A DNA stretch of 35,420 nucleotides. It comes from Mycobacterium asiaticum (GTDB taxonomy: Bacteria; Actinomycetota; Actinomycetes; Mycobacteriales; Mycobacteriaceae). This document shows, one piece after another, positions 17,105-27,330 of the stretch. A program made the position numbers and the translations under genes. Numbering within the stretch: the stretch's first letter is position 1; each line of letters begins with the position of its first letter. The notes beneath the pieces are model-generated. The model ran no database searches and was not told the DNA's origin. It saw only the letters and a program-made list of their open reading frames with translations. The DNA lies in the NCBI RefSeq assembly GCF_001668675.1, contig NZ_LZKQ01000143.1:1-35420 (forward strand), in the 5' to 3' direction.

Positions 17105-17116
17105 TTCGTTAACGAA
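17105..17116. promoter_or_regulatory. 12-bp perfect palindrome TTCGTTAACGAA
   Basis: The palindrome overlaps the stop codon of the DUF2784 gene and lies just ahead of the DUF2945 ribosome-binding site. It shares TCGTTAA with the crtE operator but not the 29-bp layout. It may be an operator for the DUF2945-DUF3140 pair; no other support is visible. Confidence 0.35.
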
Positions 17117-17486
17117 TCGGGTACCCCGCTTTGCGTCGTTGAACCGCCAGCGCCACCCAGGACGCCGCGGCGGCGGCAAAGGCCAATTTCTGCGCGGTTC
17201 CGATGCGGTCGCCGGGGAGCAGGACGCCTTCCACGTACCGGCCGATGAATCCGGTTTCGGGCAGGGGAGCCAGTTCGGCGCGCTGTCGCGCCCACGCCTC
17301 CAGCGAGGTCAACGGACACTGCAATCGCAGTCCCACCACGGCCATGCCCCAGCACACGGCGGGCACATGCAGCCAAAGGGTGCGCCGCCCGCGCAGCGCC
17401 AGAAAGCCGCCGCTGGGCAGGTAGATCAGATACGCCAGGTGCGCGGCTGCGGTCGCGACGACCACTGTGGAGTATGCCTTCCTCAT
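17109..17486 (-). CDS. DUF2784 family membrane protein
   Basis: A 125-residue protein with about four hydrophobic segments (STVVVATAAAHLAYLIYLP, LWLHVPAVCWGMAVVGL, a C-terminal AAAAASWVALAVQ helix) and the family stretch CPLTSLEAWARQRAELAP followed by GFIGRYVEGVLLP. DUF2784 proteins are inner-membrane proteins of unknown role. The next minus-strand gene, DUF2945, begins 30 bases downstream and could be cotranscribed. Confidence 0.82.
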   Translation of the reverse strand: MRKAYSTVVVATAAAHLAYLIYLPSGGFLALRGRRTLWLHVPAVCWGMAVVGLRLQCPLTSLEAWARQRAELAPLPETGFIGRYVEGVLLPGDRIGTAQKLAFAAAAASWVALAVQRRKAGYPIR

Positions 17487-17565
17487 CGCTGATTCACACT
17501 AGCGCGCACGGCGTTCGCGCCCGGTCGCGGCAGACCCTGTTTAGCTGCGCAGACATCGGGTATGA

Positions 17566-19096
<1,531 letters not shown>

Positions 19097-19100
<4 letters not shown>

Positions 19101-20620
19101 CGCCGCACCTGCCGTTGCCGCGTGGCCAGTGTGCGTAGCAGCGCGGACCTGCCGCGAACCGGGACGGTGTACAGGTCGTGCCCGGCCACCCCCCAGCCGC
19201 CCAGCAGGTGGTTGGCGGCCGCCCAGCCGGTGGTGGCCGCGCGTTCCATCAACGCCACCGGCAGGTCGACCCGGGTCCCGTCGCCGGCCAGCGCCAGGCC
19301 GGGCTGCGGCGTGGCGACCGTGGGGCGGCGCGTGTAGGTGCCCGGGGTGAACAGCGGGCAATCGCTGCGCTGCAGCACCCGCTGGTGAATTACCTTCGCG
19401 GCCGCGGTCTCGGGGTAGAGCTTGTGCAGCTGCGCCACACCATCGTCGCTCGACGTGCTGGAATCCATTGCATAGGAATGCAATTCCACCACCGATCCGC
19501 CAGTGCGAGCGGCCCACGCGGCGGCGTCGCGCTCGTAGCGTTCCAGCACGCTGATGTTGTCCAGCGGTTGATGATCCGCGGTTCCGAGGAAGGGGGCGCG
19601 GGTCGGGTCGACGGGACGGTCGAGCCAGAGTCGGTGCACCAGGAACGGTGGAGCGGTGCGCAGGCGTGCTATTTGGGTGCGCCAGGAATCGTTACCGAGT
19701 CCGGGCGATGCCGCCACGATGCGCTGCAGCCCACCGATGTCGACCGACAACACCACCGCATCGGTGTCGAGTCGATCGCCGTCTTCGGTGTGCACGCGGA
19801 AACCCTGCGAACCGTCGGTCTCGACCCGCCGCACCGCGGCACCCACGCGGAAGGCGACCCCGCGGTCGCTCAGGTAGTCGCGCAGCGGATTCCACAAGCT
19901 CTCATCGAAGTTCGCGTTCGCCACATCGAAGATCAGCCCTTCGCTGGAGCCCAGGAAGTAGATGTGGAACATGGTCGCGAGCTCACCGGCCGACAGCTGT
20001 GACGGCTCGGCGAAGAAGCTGCGGCTGAACACCTCGAAGGCGAGATGACGAGCGGACTCCGGGAAATTAATGCTCTTCAGGAAGGTCTCGGCGTCGACGT
20101 GGTCCAGCTGGTGGTAGATGTCGGGCACCGATACGGCCGCCAGCGGCGCGGCGGCTTTGGCGTCGATGCGCACCAGGTCGGAAAGCCGGAAGGTCGGGCT
20201 GCGCAAAGCGAACGCCAGCGCGTTCAGCGGTGGGGTGCGGGGCAGCCCCCGGAAACTGTCGCGCCGGCCCGCGCCGTCGATCAGCGGGTAGTCGGTGACC
20301 GGAGTCAGCATCCGCAGCTGGGGATCCACGCGGCGCAACAGGTTTCGCAGGTTGTAGTACTGGCGGAAGAAGGCGTGGAACCCGCGGTTCATCGCGAGTT
20401 CGGCGCCGTCTTGCCGCTCGGTCCAGCCACCGACCCGTCCGCCGAGATAGCTCTCCTTCTCCACGACCTTGACGGCCACGCCCCGTTCGGCGAGCCCGGC
20501 GGCGGCCGCCAGACCGGCGATGCCGGCGCCGATCACCACCACCCGCGGCCGCGAGGACAGTGCGTTGGTATCGGCCAAACCCGGCGAGGCCGGGTGTCGG
20601 TGCCGTCGGCGGTCGGTCAT
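19097..20620 (-). CDS. crtU: CrtU-type FAD-dependent carotenoid desaturase/methyl-migrating enzyme
   Basis: A 507-residue FAD-dependent amine-oxidase/desaturase family protein. The dinucleotide-binding GAGIAG is at 31-36, followed by VVEKESYLGGRVGG, and the C-terminal FAD motif is LALAGDGTRVDLPVALMERAATTGWAAAN. CrtU converts the beta-ionone rings of beta-carotene to aromatic rings, giving isorenieratene. The assignment to CrtU rather than another desaturase rests on its place after lycopene cyclase and CrtT genes, the same set as S. griseus crtY-crtT-crtU, and on the separate CrtI. ATG 20620 overlaps the crtT stop. A long upstream extension of the open frame is spurious. Confidence 0.82.
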
Positions 20621-21369
20621 GATGATTGCTTTCCCTGGGGCCCTTCGGGCGCTTTGGGCGCCCGGCCGATGAAGGTGTGCACGATATTGCGTTCCCAGCC
20701 CGGCACCGTCTCGCTGCGCACGTCGGTGAAGCCGGCGTCGGTCATCCGTTGGCGGAAACGCGCGGCGCCGTCGAAGGACAGCACGCTGCGCCACAGGTGC
20801 CGGTACAAGGTGGTGCTGCGGGTCCGCCACCAACCGGCGGGAATGATGATGCCCCAGCATACTGCGTGCCAGATGCGCTGCGCGGCAAGGGAATCGCGGA
20901 CCGAGTATTCGTGCACCGCCAGTGTCGCGCCCGGCCGTAGCAGCGTCGCGAAGGTGCGCAGCTGCGCGTCCGGGTCCGCGAGGTTGCGCAACAGATAGGC
21001 CGCCAGGATGCCGTCGAACGGTCCGGTGATGCCGTGTTGATGCAGATCCTCGATGCGCGTGTGCACGAATCGGACCGACGGCGGCCACGACTTCGCCTGT
21101 GCCGCCTGCAGCATGCCGGCCGCCGCGTCGACGGCGACGATTTCCGCCTCCGGCGCCGCCTGTAACAGCGCCGCCGTCGATGCGCCGGTGCCGCAGCCGG
21201 CGTCGAGCAGCCGCAGGCCGCGGCCCCGGTCCGGCACGTCCATCCGTGACACTGAAAGCCGCAGGTTGGCGTGGTAGCCCGGATTTGCGCCCACCAACTC
21301 GTCGTAGGCATCCGCGCCTACGTCGAACGCATCCGGCACGTCACTGCGGGCAAGGCCGGACTTCTTCAT
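20617..21369 (-). CDS. crtT: CrtT-type methyltransferase of the carotenoid cluster
   Basis: A 250-residue class I SAM-dependent methyltransferase with motif I DAGCGTG (56-62), VDAAAGMLQAAQ, FDGILAAYLLRNLADPD and LRPGATLAVHEY. It resembles UbiE/Coq5-type enzymes and occupies the position of crtT in the isorenieratene clusters of Streptomyces and pigmented mycobacteria. The role of CrtT is not firmly settled, because CrtU alone is credited with ring aromatisation. Start and stop each overlap the neighbouring genes by four bases (ATGA). Confidence 0.8.
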   Translation of the reverse strand: MKKSGLARSDVPDAFDVGADAYDELVGANPGYHANLRLSVSRMDVPDRGRGLRLLDAGCGTGASTAALLQAAPEAEIVAVDAAAGMLQAAQAKSWPPSVRFVHTRIEDLHQHGITGPFDGILAAYLLRNLADPDAQLRTFATLLRPGATLAVHEYSVRDSLAAQRIWHAVCWGIIIPAGWWRTRSTTLYRHLWRSVLSFDGAARFRQRMTDAGFTDVRSETVPGWERNIVHTFIGRAPKAPEGPQGKQSS

Positions 21370-21683
21370 GTCGACCTGCCTGCACGTTGGCGCTCCCATC
21401 CCAGCAGCACCCCGGTGACCAGGGCGAAGCCGAAAAGGAAGTCTTCGACGGGAATGTCGAACGGGAACCGCAGTCCGCTGGTGTGCCGCTCGTTGTAGAT
21501 GACGATGGGCGCGCTGAGCTTGGTCAGCCAGCCGTCGACGGGTATTTGAAAGCCCATGACGATGACCATGGACAGCCAGTAAGCCGGCTTCCGGAACAGG
21601 CCGGTGTGCAGCACGGCGAACTCCAGCGCGCACACGGCCAGCACGGAGATCACCGCGGGCAGCGTGTATCCCAGCCCGGTCAT
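21366..21683 (-). CDS. crtYd: Lycopene cyclase subunit CrtYd
   Basis: A 105-residue membrane protein with about three helices, one half of the heterodimeric actinobacterial lycopene beta-cyclase. The conserved IPVEDFLFGF segment carries the acidic residues of this cyclase family. It starts at ATG 21683, overlapping the crtYc stop, and ends overlapping the crtT start. Together with CrtYc it would close both ends of lycopene to form beta-carotene. Confidence 0.88.
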   Translation of the reverse strand: MTGLGYTLPAVISVLAVCALEFAVLHTGLFRKPAYWLSMVIVMGFQIPVDGWLTKLSAPIVIYNERHTSGLRFPFDIPVEDFLFGFALVTGVLLGWERQRAGRST

Positions 21684-22003
21684 CGCCGTCTGCTCCAGTC
21701 CAGAATCGTGCTCACCGCGTTGTAGGTCAGCAGGCCGCACACCGGGATCACGACGAAGAACAGCACTTCTTCGATGGGTATGTGCGGGGGCATCTCGATG
21801 CCGGTCAGATACTTCCCGTCGTAGGTCCATACCTTGGCCGCGATCGCCACCGCGTCCCACACCAGGAATATCGCCGCGACCGGTAGCAGCGCCCGAAGGG
21901 CCCGGCGCGCCTGGCGGTACACCCCGTTGCCGAAGATCTCCAACGGAGCCGTGATCGCCAAGCACAAGCCGAGCACAATCAAATACTGCCAGCGATCGTT
22001 CAC
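21680..22003 (-). CDS. crtYc: Lycopene cyclase subunit CrtYc
   Basis: A 107-residue membrane protein with three predicted helices (YLIVLGLCLAITAPLEIF, LLPVAAIFLVWDAVAIAAKV, IPIEEVLFFVVIPVCGLLTY). The PxEE motif in helix three is characteristic of the heterodimeric lycopene cyclases. GTG at 22003 is chosen because it overlaps the crtB stop as GTGA, fitting the coupling throughout the operon. Confidence 0.88.
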   Translation of the reverse strand: MNDRWQYLIVLGLCLAITAPLEIFGNGVYRQARRALRALLPVAAIFLVWDAVAIAAKVWTYDGKYLTGIEMPPHIPIEEVLFFVVIPVCGLLTYNAVSTILDWSRRR

Positions 22004-22935
22004 GCCGCGCCAGCCTGTCGGCGTACCCGCCACGACCGGAACAGCGCGCCACCGGCCACTTGGAGCCGGCGCGTCGTCCCCACCGTGGCGCGCTGACTGA
22101 ACACCGAGAAATCGCTGCTCTCAATGCAATCCAGGATCTCCGAGTACAGGGTCAGCGCGGTCGCCACGCAGGGCCGCGATCGCGGCGCCAACAAGGTGAT
22201 CCCGTCGGCGGCGAAACGATAGATCTCCCGGGTCGTTTCGTGCTGAGCGGCCAGCGCGTTGCGGACCCTGGCGTCGGTGCGGCGATGACTGTGACACCAC
22301 ATCAGCAGCTCCCGGTCGACGCCATGGGCCGCGAGTTCGTCGGCCGGCAGATAGATGCGGTTGCGCAACAGGTCCTCATCGATGTCCCGCAGGAAATTGG
22401 TGAGCTGGAACGCGCGGCCCAGTGCGGCGGCATACGGTGCCGCCTCCTCGGTCTCCGCGACCGTACCCAGCACCGGAAGCATCTGCAGGCCAATGACTTC
22501 CGCCGAACCGCGCATGTACCGGTTGAGCGCGGTCCGGTCCGGATAGTCGGTGACGGTGAGGTCCATCCGCATCGAGGCGAGGAAGTCCTCGAACAAGTCG
22601 GCGGCGATACCGTAGCGCGAGATGGTGTGATCGACCGCGGCGAGCACCGGCTCGTCGAAATGTGCTCCGCCGGCGAAGAACCGATCGGACAACTGCTGCA
22701 GTCGATCCGCGCGGGCGTCGACGTCCAGACTTGGGTTGAACTCATCGAGGATGTCGTCGGCGTGCCGGGCGAACGCATACAGGGCATGCACCGCCGGGCG
22801 CTGGTCCGGGGCGAGCAACCTGGTGGCCAGGAAGTACGTGCGACCGTGCTCAGCGGCGATCTTGCGGCACTGGCGATACGCGGTACGCAACCGCGGGTCG
22901 TCGATGCCGGCGGCGTCAAGTTCGGTGCGGATCAT
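22000..22935 (-). CDS. crtB: Phytoene synthase
   Basis: A 311-residue squalene/phytoene synthase that joins two geranylgeranyl diphosphates to phytoene. The two aspartate-rich Mg-binding motifs are visible: DDILD (60-64, in ALYAFARHADDILDEF) and RDIDED (183-188, in NFLRDIDEDLLRNRIYLP). crtB has been shown to be needed for photochromogenic pigment in M. marinum. ATG 22935 overlaps the crtI stop. Confidence 0.95.
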   Translation of the reverse strand: MIRTELDAAGIDDPRLRTAYRQCRKIAAEHGRTYFLATRLLAPDQRPAVHALYAFARHADDILDEFNPSLDVDARADRLQQLSDRFFAGGAHFDEPVLAAVDHTISRYGIAADLFEDFLASMRMDLTVTDYPDRTALNRYMRGSAEVIGLQMLPVLGTVAETEEAAPYAAALGRAFQLTNFLRDIDEDLLRNRIYLPADELAAHGVDRELLMWCHSHRRTDARVRNALAAQHETTREIYRFAADGITLLAPRSRPCVATALTLYSEILDCIESSDFSVFSQRATVGTTRRLQVAGGALFRSWRVRRQAGAA

Positions 22936-24452
22936 GGCAGTCGTGCCTTCATGTCGATACGGGTGGCGGAGCGGTCCACCGCTCCGGTGATGCGGTCGGC
23001 GGCCAGCCGGCCTGATATGAGGGTGGTCGGCACCCCCACGCCCGGCACGGTGGACGAGCCGGTCAAGACCGCGTTCTCGATGCCGCGCACCATGTTCGCC
23101 GGCCGGAACGGCCCGGTCTGGGCGAAGGTGTGCGCCAGCGCGAACGGGCTGCCGGCCGCCATGCCCTGACGGGCCCAGTCGGCGGGGGTGTCCACGTGCA
23201 GCACTTCGACGTCGTCACCCAAGCCGGGCAGCAGCCGATCCTGGACCGCTTCGATCATCGTCTGGGTGTACGGCCCGGTGGTGGTGGACCAGTCGATTTG
23301 CCGGCGCGACAGGTTGGGGGCCGGCGCCAGCACATAGAGCAGGTCGCGACCGGTTGGAGCCAGGCTCGGATCGCCGGCCGTGGGGCGCGTCACCAGCAAC
23401 GACGGATCCCGCATGAGCTGACCGTCGCGGATGATGTCGGTGAAGGTGTGCTCCCACGCGTCGCCGAACAGGATGGTGTGGTGCGCCTGCGGTTGGGTTG
23501 CGGCGCGGCAACCGGCGTGCAGCACCACCGCCGACGGTGCGGCACGCATCCGCAGCGGCCGCCTCGGTCGCCGGCCCAGCAGTTCATAGGTGCGGGGTAA
23601 CTCGGTGCTCAGCACCACCGCATCGCAGCCGATGCGCTGCCCGTCCGCGGTGATCACGGCCGTGACACGCGCGCCCTCGCGCTCCAGCGCGGTGACCGTG
23701 GACCGGTAGCGGAACCGCACACCGGCGTCTGCGGCTGCCGCCGCCAACGCATCGGGCAGGGCCCGAACGCCGCCGCGGGGGAAGAACACGCCCGACACGG
23801 TGTCCATGTAGGCGATCACCGCATAGACCGCCAAGGCGTGCTGCGGGGCCACTCCGGCGTAGAGGGACTGGAAAGTGAAGACCCGCCGCAGCCGCGGGTC
23901 GCCGATGTACCGCCGGACCATAGTGTCCCAGCGCCGGAACCCACCGATGGCGGCCAGCCGGGCCAGCTGGGGGGTCAGCATCGACAGCGGGGAGTCGAAG
24001 TTGGAGGCGATGAAGCCGTCGAACTCGGTGCGATAGAGCCGGCCCAGCCAGTTGCGCAGCTCGAGGTAGCCGGCGGCCTCCTGCGCTCCACCGAATTCCC
24101 TTACCGCGTCGGCCATTCGGTCGGCGTCGGTGTGGACGTCGATGCTGCTGCCGTCGGCGAACATTGCCCGGTAGGCCGGATCCACCGGCAACAACTCCAT
24201 GCGCTGACTTGCCGTCTCACCGACGGCGGCGAATGCCTCGTCGATGAGGTCGGGCATGGTCAGCACCGTGGGACCGGTGTCGATGGAATAGCCGTTGACG
24301 TCGCGGCGACCCGCACGCCCGCCCGGCCATGGCTCCCGTTCCACCACGGTGACTTCGCGGCCGCGGCCGGCCAGGTGCAACGCCGTAGCGAGCCCGGCGA
24401 ATCCGGCACCGACAACCACGACGTGGTCGCTTCTTCCCTGCACCGTGCGCAT
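22932..24452 (-). CDS. crtI: Phytoene desaturase
   Basis: A 506-residue FAD-dependent desaturase that converts phytoene to lycopene. The N-terminal GAGFAG (15-20) and VVEREPWPGGRAG bind the cofactor, and the C-terminal carotenoid-desaturase signature is NAVLTGSSTVPGVGVPTTL followed by ISGRLAADRI. ATG 24452 is preferred over GTG 24461 because GGGAG lies about ten bases before it; the gap to crtE is 19 bases. Overlaps crtB by four bases. Confidence 0.94.
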   Translation of the reverse strand: MRTVQGRSDHVVVVGAGFAGLATALHLAGRGREVTVVEREPWPGGRAGRRDVNGYSIDTGPTVLTMPDLIDEAFAAVGETASQRMELLPVDPAYRAMFADGSSIDVHTDADRMADAVREFGGAQEAAGYLELRNWLGRLYRTEFDGFIASNFDSPLSMLTPQLARLAAIGGFRRWDTMVRRYIGDPRLRRVFTFQSLYAGVAPQHALAVYAVIAYMDTVSGVFFPRGGVRALPDALAAAAADAGVRFRYRSTVTALEREGARVTAVITADGQRIGCDAVVLSTELPRTYELLGRRPRRPLRMRAAPSAVVLHAGCRAATQPQAHHTILFGDAWEHTFTDIIRDGQLMRDPSLLVTRPTAGDPSLAPTGRDLLYVLAPAPNLSRRQIDWSTTTGPYTQTMIEAVQDRLLPGLGDDVEVLHVDTPADWARQGMAAGSPFALAHTFAQTGPFRPANMVRGIENAVLTGSSTVPGVGVPTTLISGRLAADRITGAVDRSATRIDMKARLP

Positions 24453-24471
24453 CAGTGCCACACTCCCGCGA

Positions 24472-25671
24472 TCATGCGGCGCGCCGGGTGCACACGCCCG
24501 CCATGTCCGCCAGCGCGGCCTTGATCAGCGTGTCGATTCCGCTGGCGTCCAACGCTTTCTGTGCGATGTCCACCCGTTCGGTGATGAGCTCCTCGATCCA
24601 TTGCACCGCGCCGGTGGCGAAGATCAGGCCGCGCCAGTGATCCAGGGCGTCATCGTCGAGCGTCTCGGCGTTGATCAGTTCGCCGAATTCGCGCCGGGTC
24701 GACGTGTCGGCGAGTTCGTAGGCGGCCACCACCACGCTGGTGGCCTTGCGCTCGAGCAGGTCTCCGCCGTTCGGTTTACCGGTGGCCGCGGGCGAGCCGA
24801 AGATGCCCAAGATGTCGTCGCGGAGCTGGAAGGCCTCGCCGACCGCGGAGCCGTAGTCCCCGAGCCGCGACAGCGTGGACGCGTCGCAGCCGGCCATTGC
24901 CGCACCGATCTCCAGCGGTCGGCGGACGGTGTAGTTGCCGGACTTCATCCGGGCCACCCCGAGCACCGCCTTCAGCGTCGGGAGATTACGCAAATCCAGT
25001 GTGATATCGGCGAATTGACCCACCGCCAGCTCGGTGCGCATGGCGTCGTACCGGGGCCAGGCCCGCTGTAGCTGGTGCGGTTTGAGGCCGCAGTTACGCA
25101 GCACTTGCTCGGCCCAGATCAGGCAGAGGTCACCGAGCAGGACCGCGGCTGATTCCCCGAACCGACGCGAGCAGCCCGACATGCCGTGTTGCCGATGCCA
25201 GTCCGCGAACTGGACGTGTGCGGCGGGACGCCCGCGACGCGACGGCGAATCGTCCATCACGTCGTCTTGCAGCAGGGCGAAGGTGTGCAACAGTTCCAAA
25301 CTCGCGGTAGCGGACAATGCCGCGTCGCTCGGCGGCGCGCCGCACATCCACCCCAGGTACATGAAGGTGGACCTCAGGCATTTGCCGCCCTCGACGAACT
25401 TCAGCAGGATCTCTCCGGCCACGTCCACGCCGCAGTCCAGCAAGTCGTCCGCGCAACGGGCGGAGACGAACTCGGCGATCTGGGCCAGCACCGAGCGTCG
25501 CAGGCCCTCTCGCCAGGAGTCGAATTGGTCCGGGGCGGGTAGATATGCGGCACTTGGCCGAGTGGCGCCGAGGCGGACTCTCGGAAACTCGTGCACAGCC
25601 CCCACCGAAGCCTCCCTCGGAATTTGTGTCAGCGAATGGGTCAACCGCTGACCCGAACGGCCCAGATCCAC
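24472..25671 (-). CDS. crtE: Geranylgeranyl diphosphate synthase
   Basis: A 399-residue trans-isoprenyl diphosphate synthase that makes the C20 precursor GGPP from IPP and DMAPP. It has GGKCLR (95-100, the diphosphate-binding loop), a first aspartate motif DDVMD (136-140) and a second DDILG (285-289). The N-terminal 50 residues are longer than in many homologues. GTG 25671 is proposed as start because GGAGGG stands ten bases before it; a TTG at 25704 and later starts are possible. It is the first gene of the crt operon, with the 29-bp operator 66-94 bases upstream of the start. Confidence 0.9.
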   Translation of the reverse strand: MDLGRSGQRLTHSLTQIPREASVGAVHEFPRVRLGATRPSAAYLPAPDQFDSWREGLRRSVLAQIAEFVSARCADDLLDCGVDVAGEILLKFVEGGKCLRSTFMYLGWMCGAPPSDAALSATASLELLHTFALLQDDVMDDSPSRRGRPAAHVQFADWHRQHGMSGCSRRFGESAAVLLGDLCLIWAEQVLRNCGLKPHQLQRAWPRYDAMRTELAVGQFADITLDLRNLPTLKAVLGVARMKSGNYTVRRPLEIGAAMAGCDASTLSRLGDYGSAVGEAFQLRDDILGIFGSPAATGKPNGGDLLERKATSVVVAAYELADTSTRREFGELINAETLDDDALDHWRGLIFATGAVQWIEELITERVDIAQKALDASGIDTLIKAALADMAGVCTRRAA

Positions 25672-25736
25672 GCCGTCTACCCCCTCCAAACGAAAACAAA
25701 CCAACGACCCGGGGAGTACCCACCGCGGGGACTATC

Positions 25737-25765
25737 TTCACTTAATTAATCGTTAATTTATTGAA
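25737..25765 (-). promoter_or_regulatory. 29-bp palindromic operator in the crtE promoter
   Basis: On the minus strand this begins TTCAATAAATTAACGAT and ends TAATTAAGTGAA; eleven of fourteen pairs are symmetric, with an inner AATTAA-CGA-TTAATT. It is identical at 23 of 29 positions to the mmpL/marR operator at 11168-11196. A -10-like GATAGT (25736-25731, minus strand) directly abuts the palindrome, as AATGCT does in the mmpL promoter. A bound repressor would block the crt promoter. Confidence 0.75.
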
Positions 25766-25795
25766 TGATTCTTCGCGTTGCGAACCGGGGGAGCA

Positions 25796-25820
25796 GTTTG
25801 GGCGGGTATCGCCGGGGTAT
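25796..25820 (+). promoter_or_regulatory. SigF-type promoter (GTTT-N15-GGGTAT)
   Basis: GTTT at 25796-25799 and GGGTAT at 25815-25820 are separated by 15 bases, matching the mycobacterial SigF consensus GTTT-N15-17-GGGTAT. A second GGGTAT at 25804-25809 has no correctly spaced partner. The start site would be near 25828, about 36 bases before the GTG of the downstream gene. Confidence 0.7.
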
Positions 25821-25863
25821 CCCCCGGCCACCAAGCACCGCTCGCCAAGGATGGTGAGGCTCC

Positions 25864-26589
25864 GTGAAGACGTGCACGAAGACCACGTGCGGCGGCCTCC
25901 CGCTGGCGATCACCTTCGCACTCTCGATGTTCTGGCTCAGCTCTCCGGCGCGCGTCGACGCCGAGACCAAGGTGCCGGTCCATCCCGGCATGGCGATTCA
26001 CCAGGCCCAGACGGCGTGCACCTTGGGGTTCGTCGAAACGCGGTTGCGAATGGCGATCACGGTCGGCCGCTGCAGCGGGCTGGCGGTGATTCGTGACGGT
26101 CAACAGAACGTGGTCGGCACGGTGGTCCGGACCAGCCACGACGTGGCGTCCGCGCAGTTCGCCACCTCGCCGCCACCGGCCGTCGGGTACCAGGTGATCG
26201 CGCTCGGCGCCCACGTGAGCGCAACCGACACGCTGCCCAACGGCCGCCAGTTGCGGATTGCGCCGGGCGTGGCGGTGCAACCGGGTTTGGCGGTATGCCA
26301 TCTACAAGCTCCGGCGGGGGAGTCGTGCGGCTCGGTCGCCGCGGTCAGCAACGGCCGGTTCGTCATTCCGGGAACAACGGTCGGTGACCGCGAGCTCGGC
26401 GGACCGGTATACACCGTCGCCGCGGACAACAGCGCCGTGCTGGTGGGGCTGCTCGAACGGGACGCTGTTGGTGCGGTCGAGGCCTCTTCGTGGCGTGCGG
26501 TGATGCAACAACTCGCTGCCGATGCAAGGGCGCTGTCGCCCCCGCAGCCGGCGGTCCGCCTGGTCAGCATTGCGGGTCCCCGCGCGTGA
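25864..26589 (+). CDS. Secreted chymotrypsin-fold-like protein without catalytic residues
   Basis: A 241-residue protein with an N-terminal signal peptide (hydrophobic core LPLAITFALSMFWL, cleavage near ARVDA). The mature part looks like a trypsin-type beta-barrel: ACTLGFV, then ITVGRC (67-70 region) where proteases have TAGHC, SHDVA (D93), and GDRELGGPVY (174-183) where proteases have GDSGGP. The catalytic His is Arg69 and the serine position is disrupted. Four cysteines of the mature part could form two disulphides. A binding role is more likely than proteolysis. GTG 25864 follows a GGTGAGG site. It is the first gene behind the SigF promoter. Confidence 0.72.
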   Translation: MKTCTKTTCGGLPLAITFALSMFWLSSPARVDAETKVPVHPGMAIHQAQTACTLGFVETRLRMAITVGRCSGLAVIRDGQQNVVGTVVRTSHDVASAQFATSPPPAVGYQVIALGAHVSATDTLPNGRQLRIAPGVAVQPGLAVCHLQAPAGESCGSVAAVSNGRFVIPGTTVGDRELGGPVYTVAADNSAVLVGLLERDAVGAVEASSWRAVMQQLAADARALSPPQPAVRLVSIAGPRA

Positions 26590-26595
26590 GCGCTT

Positions 26596-27330
26596 GTGTT
26601 TTCTAGCCCGCAGAACGGGAACCCGGCGCCGGTGAAGGTTTCAGATCTCGCCGCGCTGCCCTTCCAATGGGGCTCAGCAATCCGCGGCAAACGGTTCTTT
26701 CATCCGATCGGCGTGGTGGCCGAGGGCTCGATCGAGCGGATCGCCCCGAAGGACAGGGGGTTGCCGATCCCGTCGTCCGACGTGGTCGCCCGGTTTTCCA
26801 AGGCGACCGGCACCCCCGCGGCCCTGCCGGACTTCATCGGCCTGGCCATCAGAGTGCCCTCTGGGCCCGCGCAGTCCAAACCCTGGGACGTGCTGCTGGT
26901 CTCCGCCGGTTCGGGCATCTTGACCCGGGCGCTTGCGCTGCGACCGGTCACTTCCTGGAGCGGTCCGAATCTGACCACGTTGATGCCGCTGAACTACGGC
27001 GGAACCAAGTGGTGGCTGCGGGCCCGGATCGAAACCCCGATCGACGGCACCGGCGTATCGCTCGACAACGTGCGAGAGCGGATCGAGCACGGCGGCGTGG
27101 AAGTGGCGATCGAACAGGCCCGCGGCAGCGCCGATTTCGAAAAGCTGGCCCGAATGACGCTGAACCGAGTGGTCGACCTGGGACCGGGCGAAGACGTCTC
27201 GTTCGACCCGGTGCTCAACACCGCTCCCGGGGTCAAGCTGTATCCCGGGTGGCTGGCCGATCTGCGGGCGAGTGCCTACGCGCGCAGCCGTGATGGACGC
27301 GACGCAGACGATTCGGGCGACATCCAGTGA
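26596..27330 (+). CDS. Short catalase-like (catalase-related fold) protein
   Basis: A protein of up to 244 residues resembling the N-terminal core of haem catalases: RFFHPIGVVAEGSIE (H36 in the place of the distal histidine), VVARFSKATG, PDFIGLAIRVP and PWDVLLVS follow the catalase order. The usual Asn after the W-D segment is not seen, and the region with the haem-ligating tyrosine is absent, so ordinary catalase activity is doubtful; a peroxidase or haem-binding role is possible. GTG 26596 or GTG 26632 may be the start. It ends with a GTGA overlap into the SDR gene. Confidence 0.7.
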   Translation: MFSSPQNGNPAPVKVSDLAALPFQWGSAIRGKRFFHPIGVVAEGSIERIAPKDRGLPIPSSDVVARFSKATGTPAALPDFIGLAIRVPSGPAQSKPWDVLLVSAGSGILTRALALRPVTSWSGPNLTTLMPLNYGGTKWWLRARIETPIDGTGVSLDNVRERIEHGGVEVAIEQARGSADFEKLARMTLNRVVDLGPGEDVSFDPVLNTAPGVKLYPGWLADLRASAYARSRDGRDADDSGDIQ

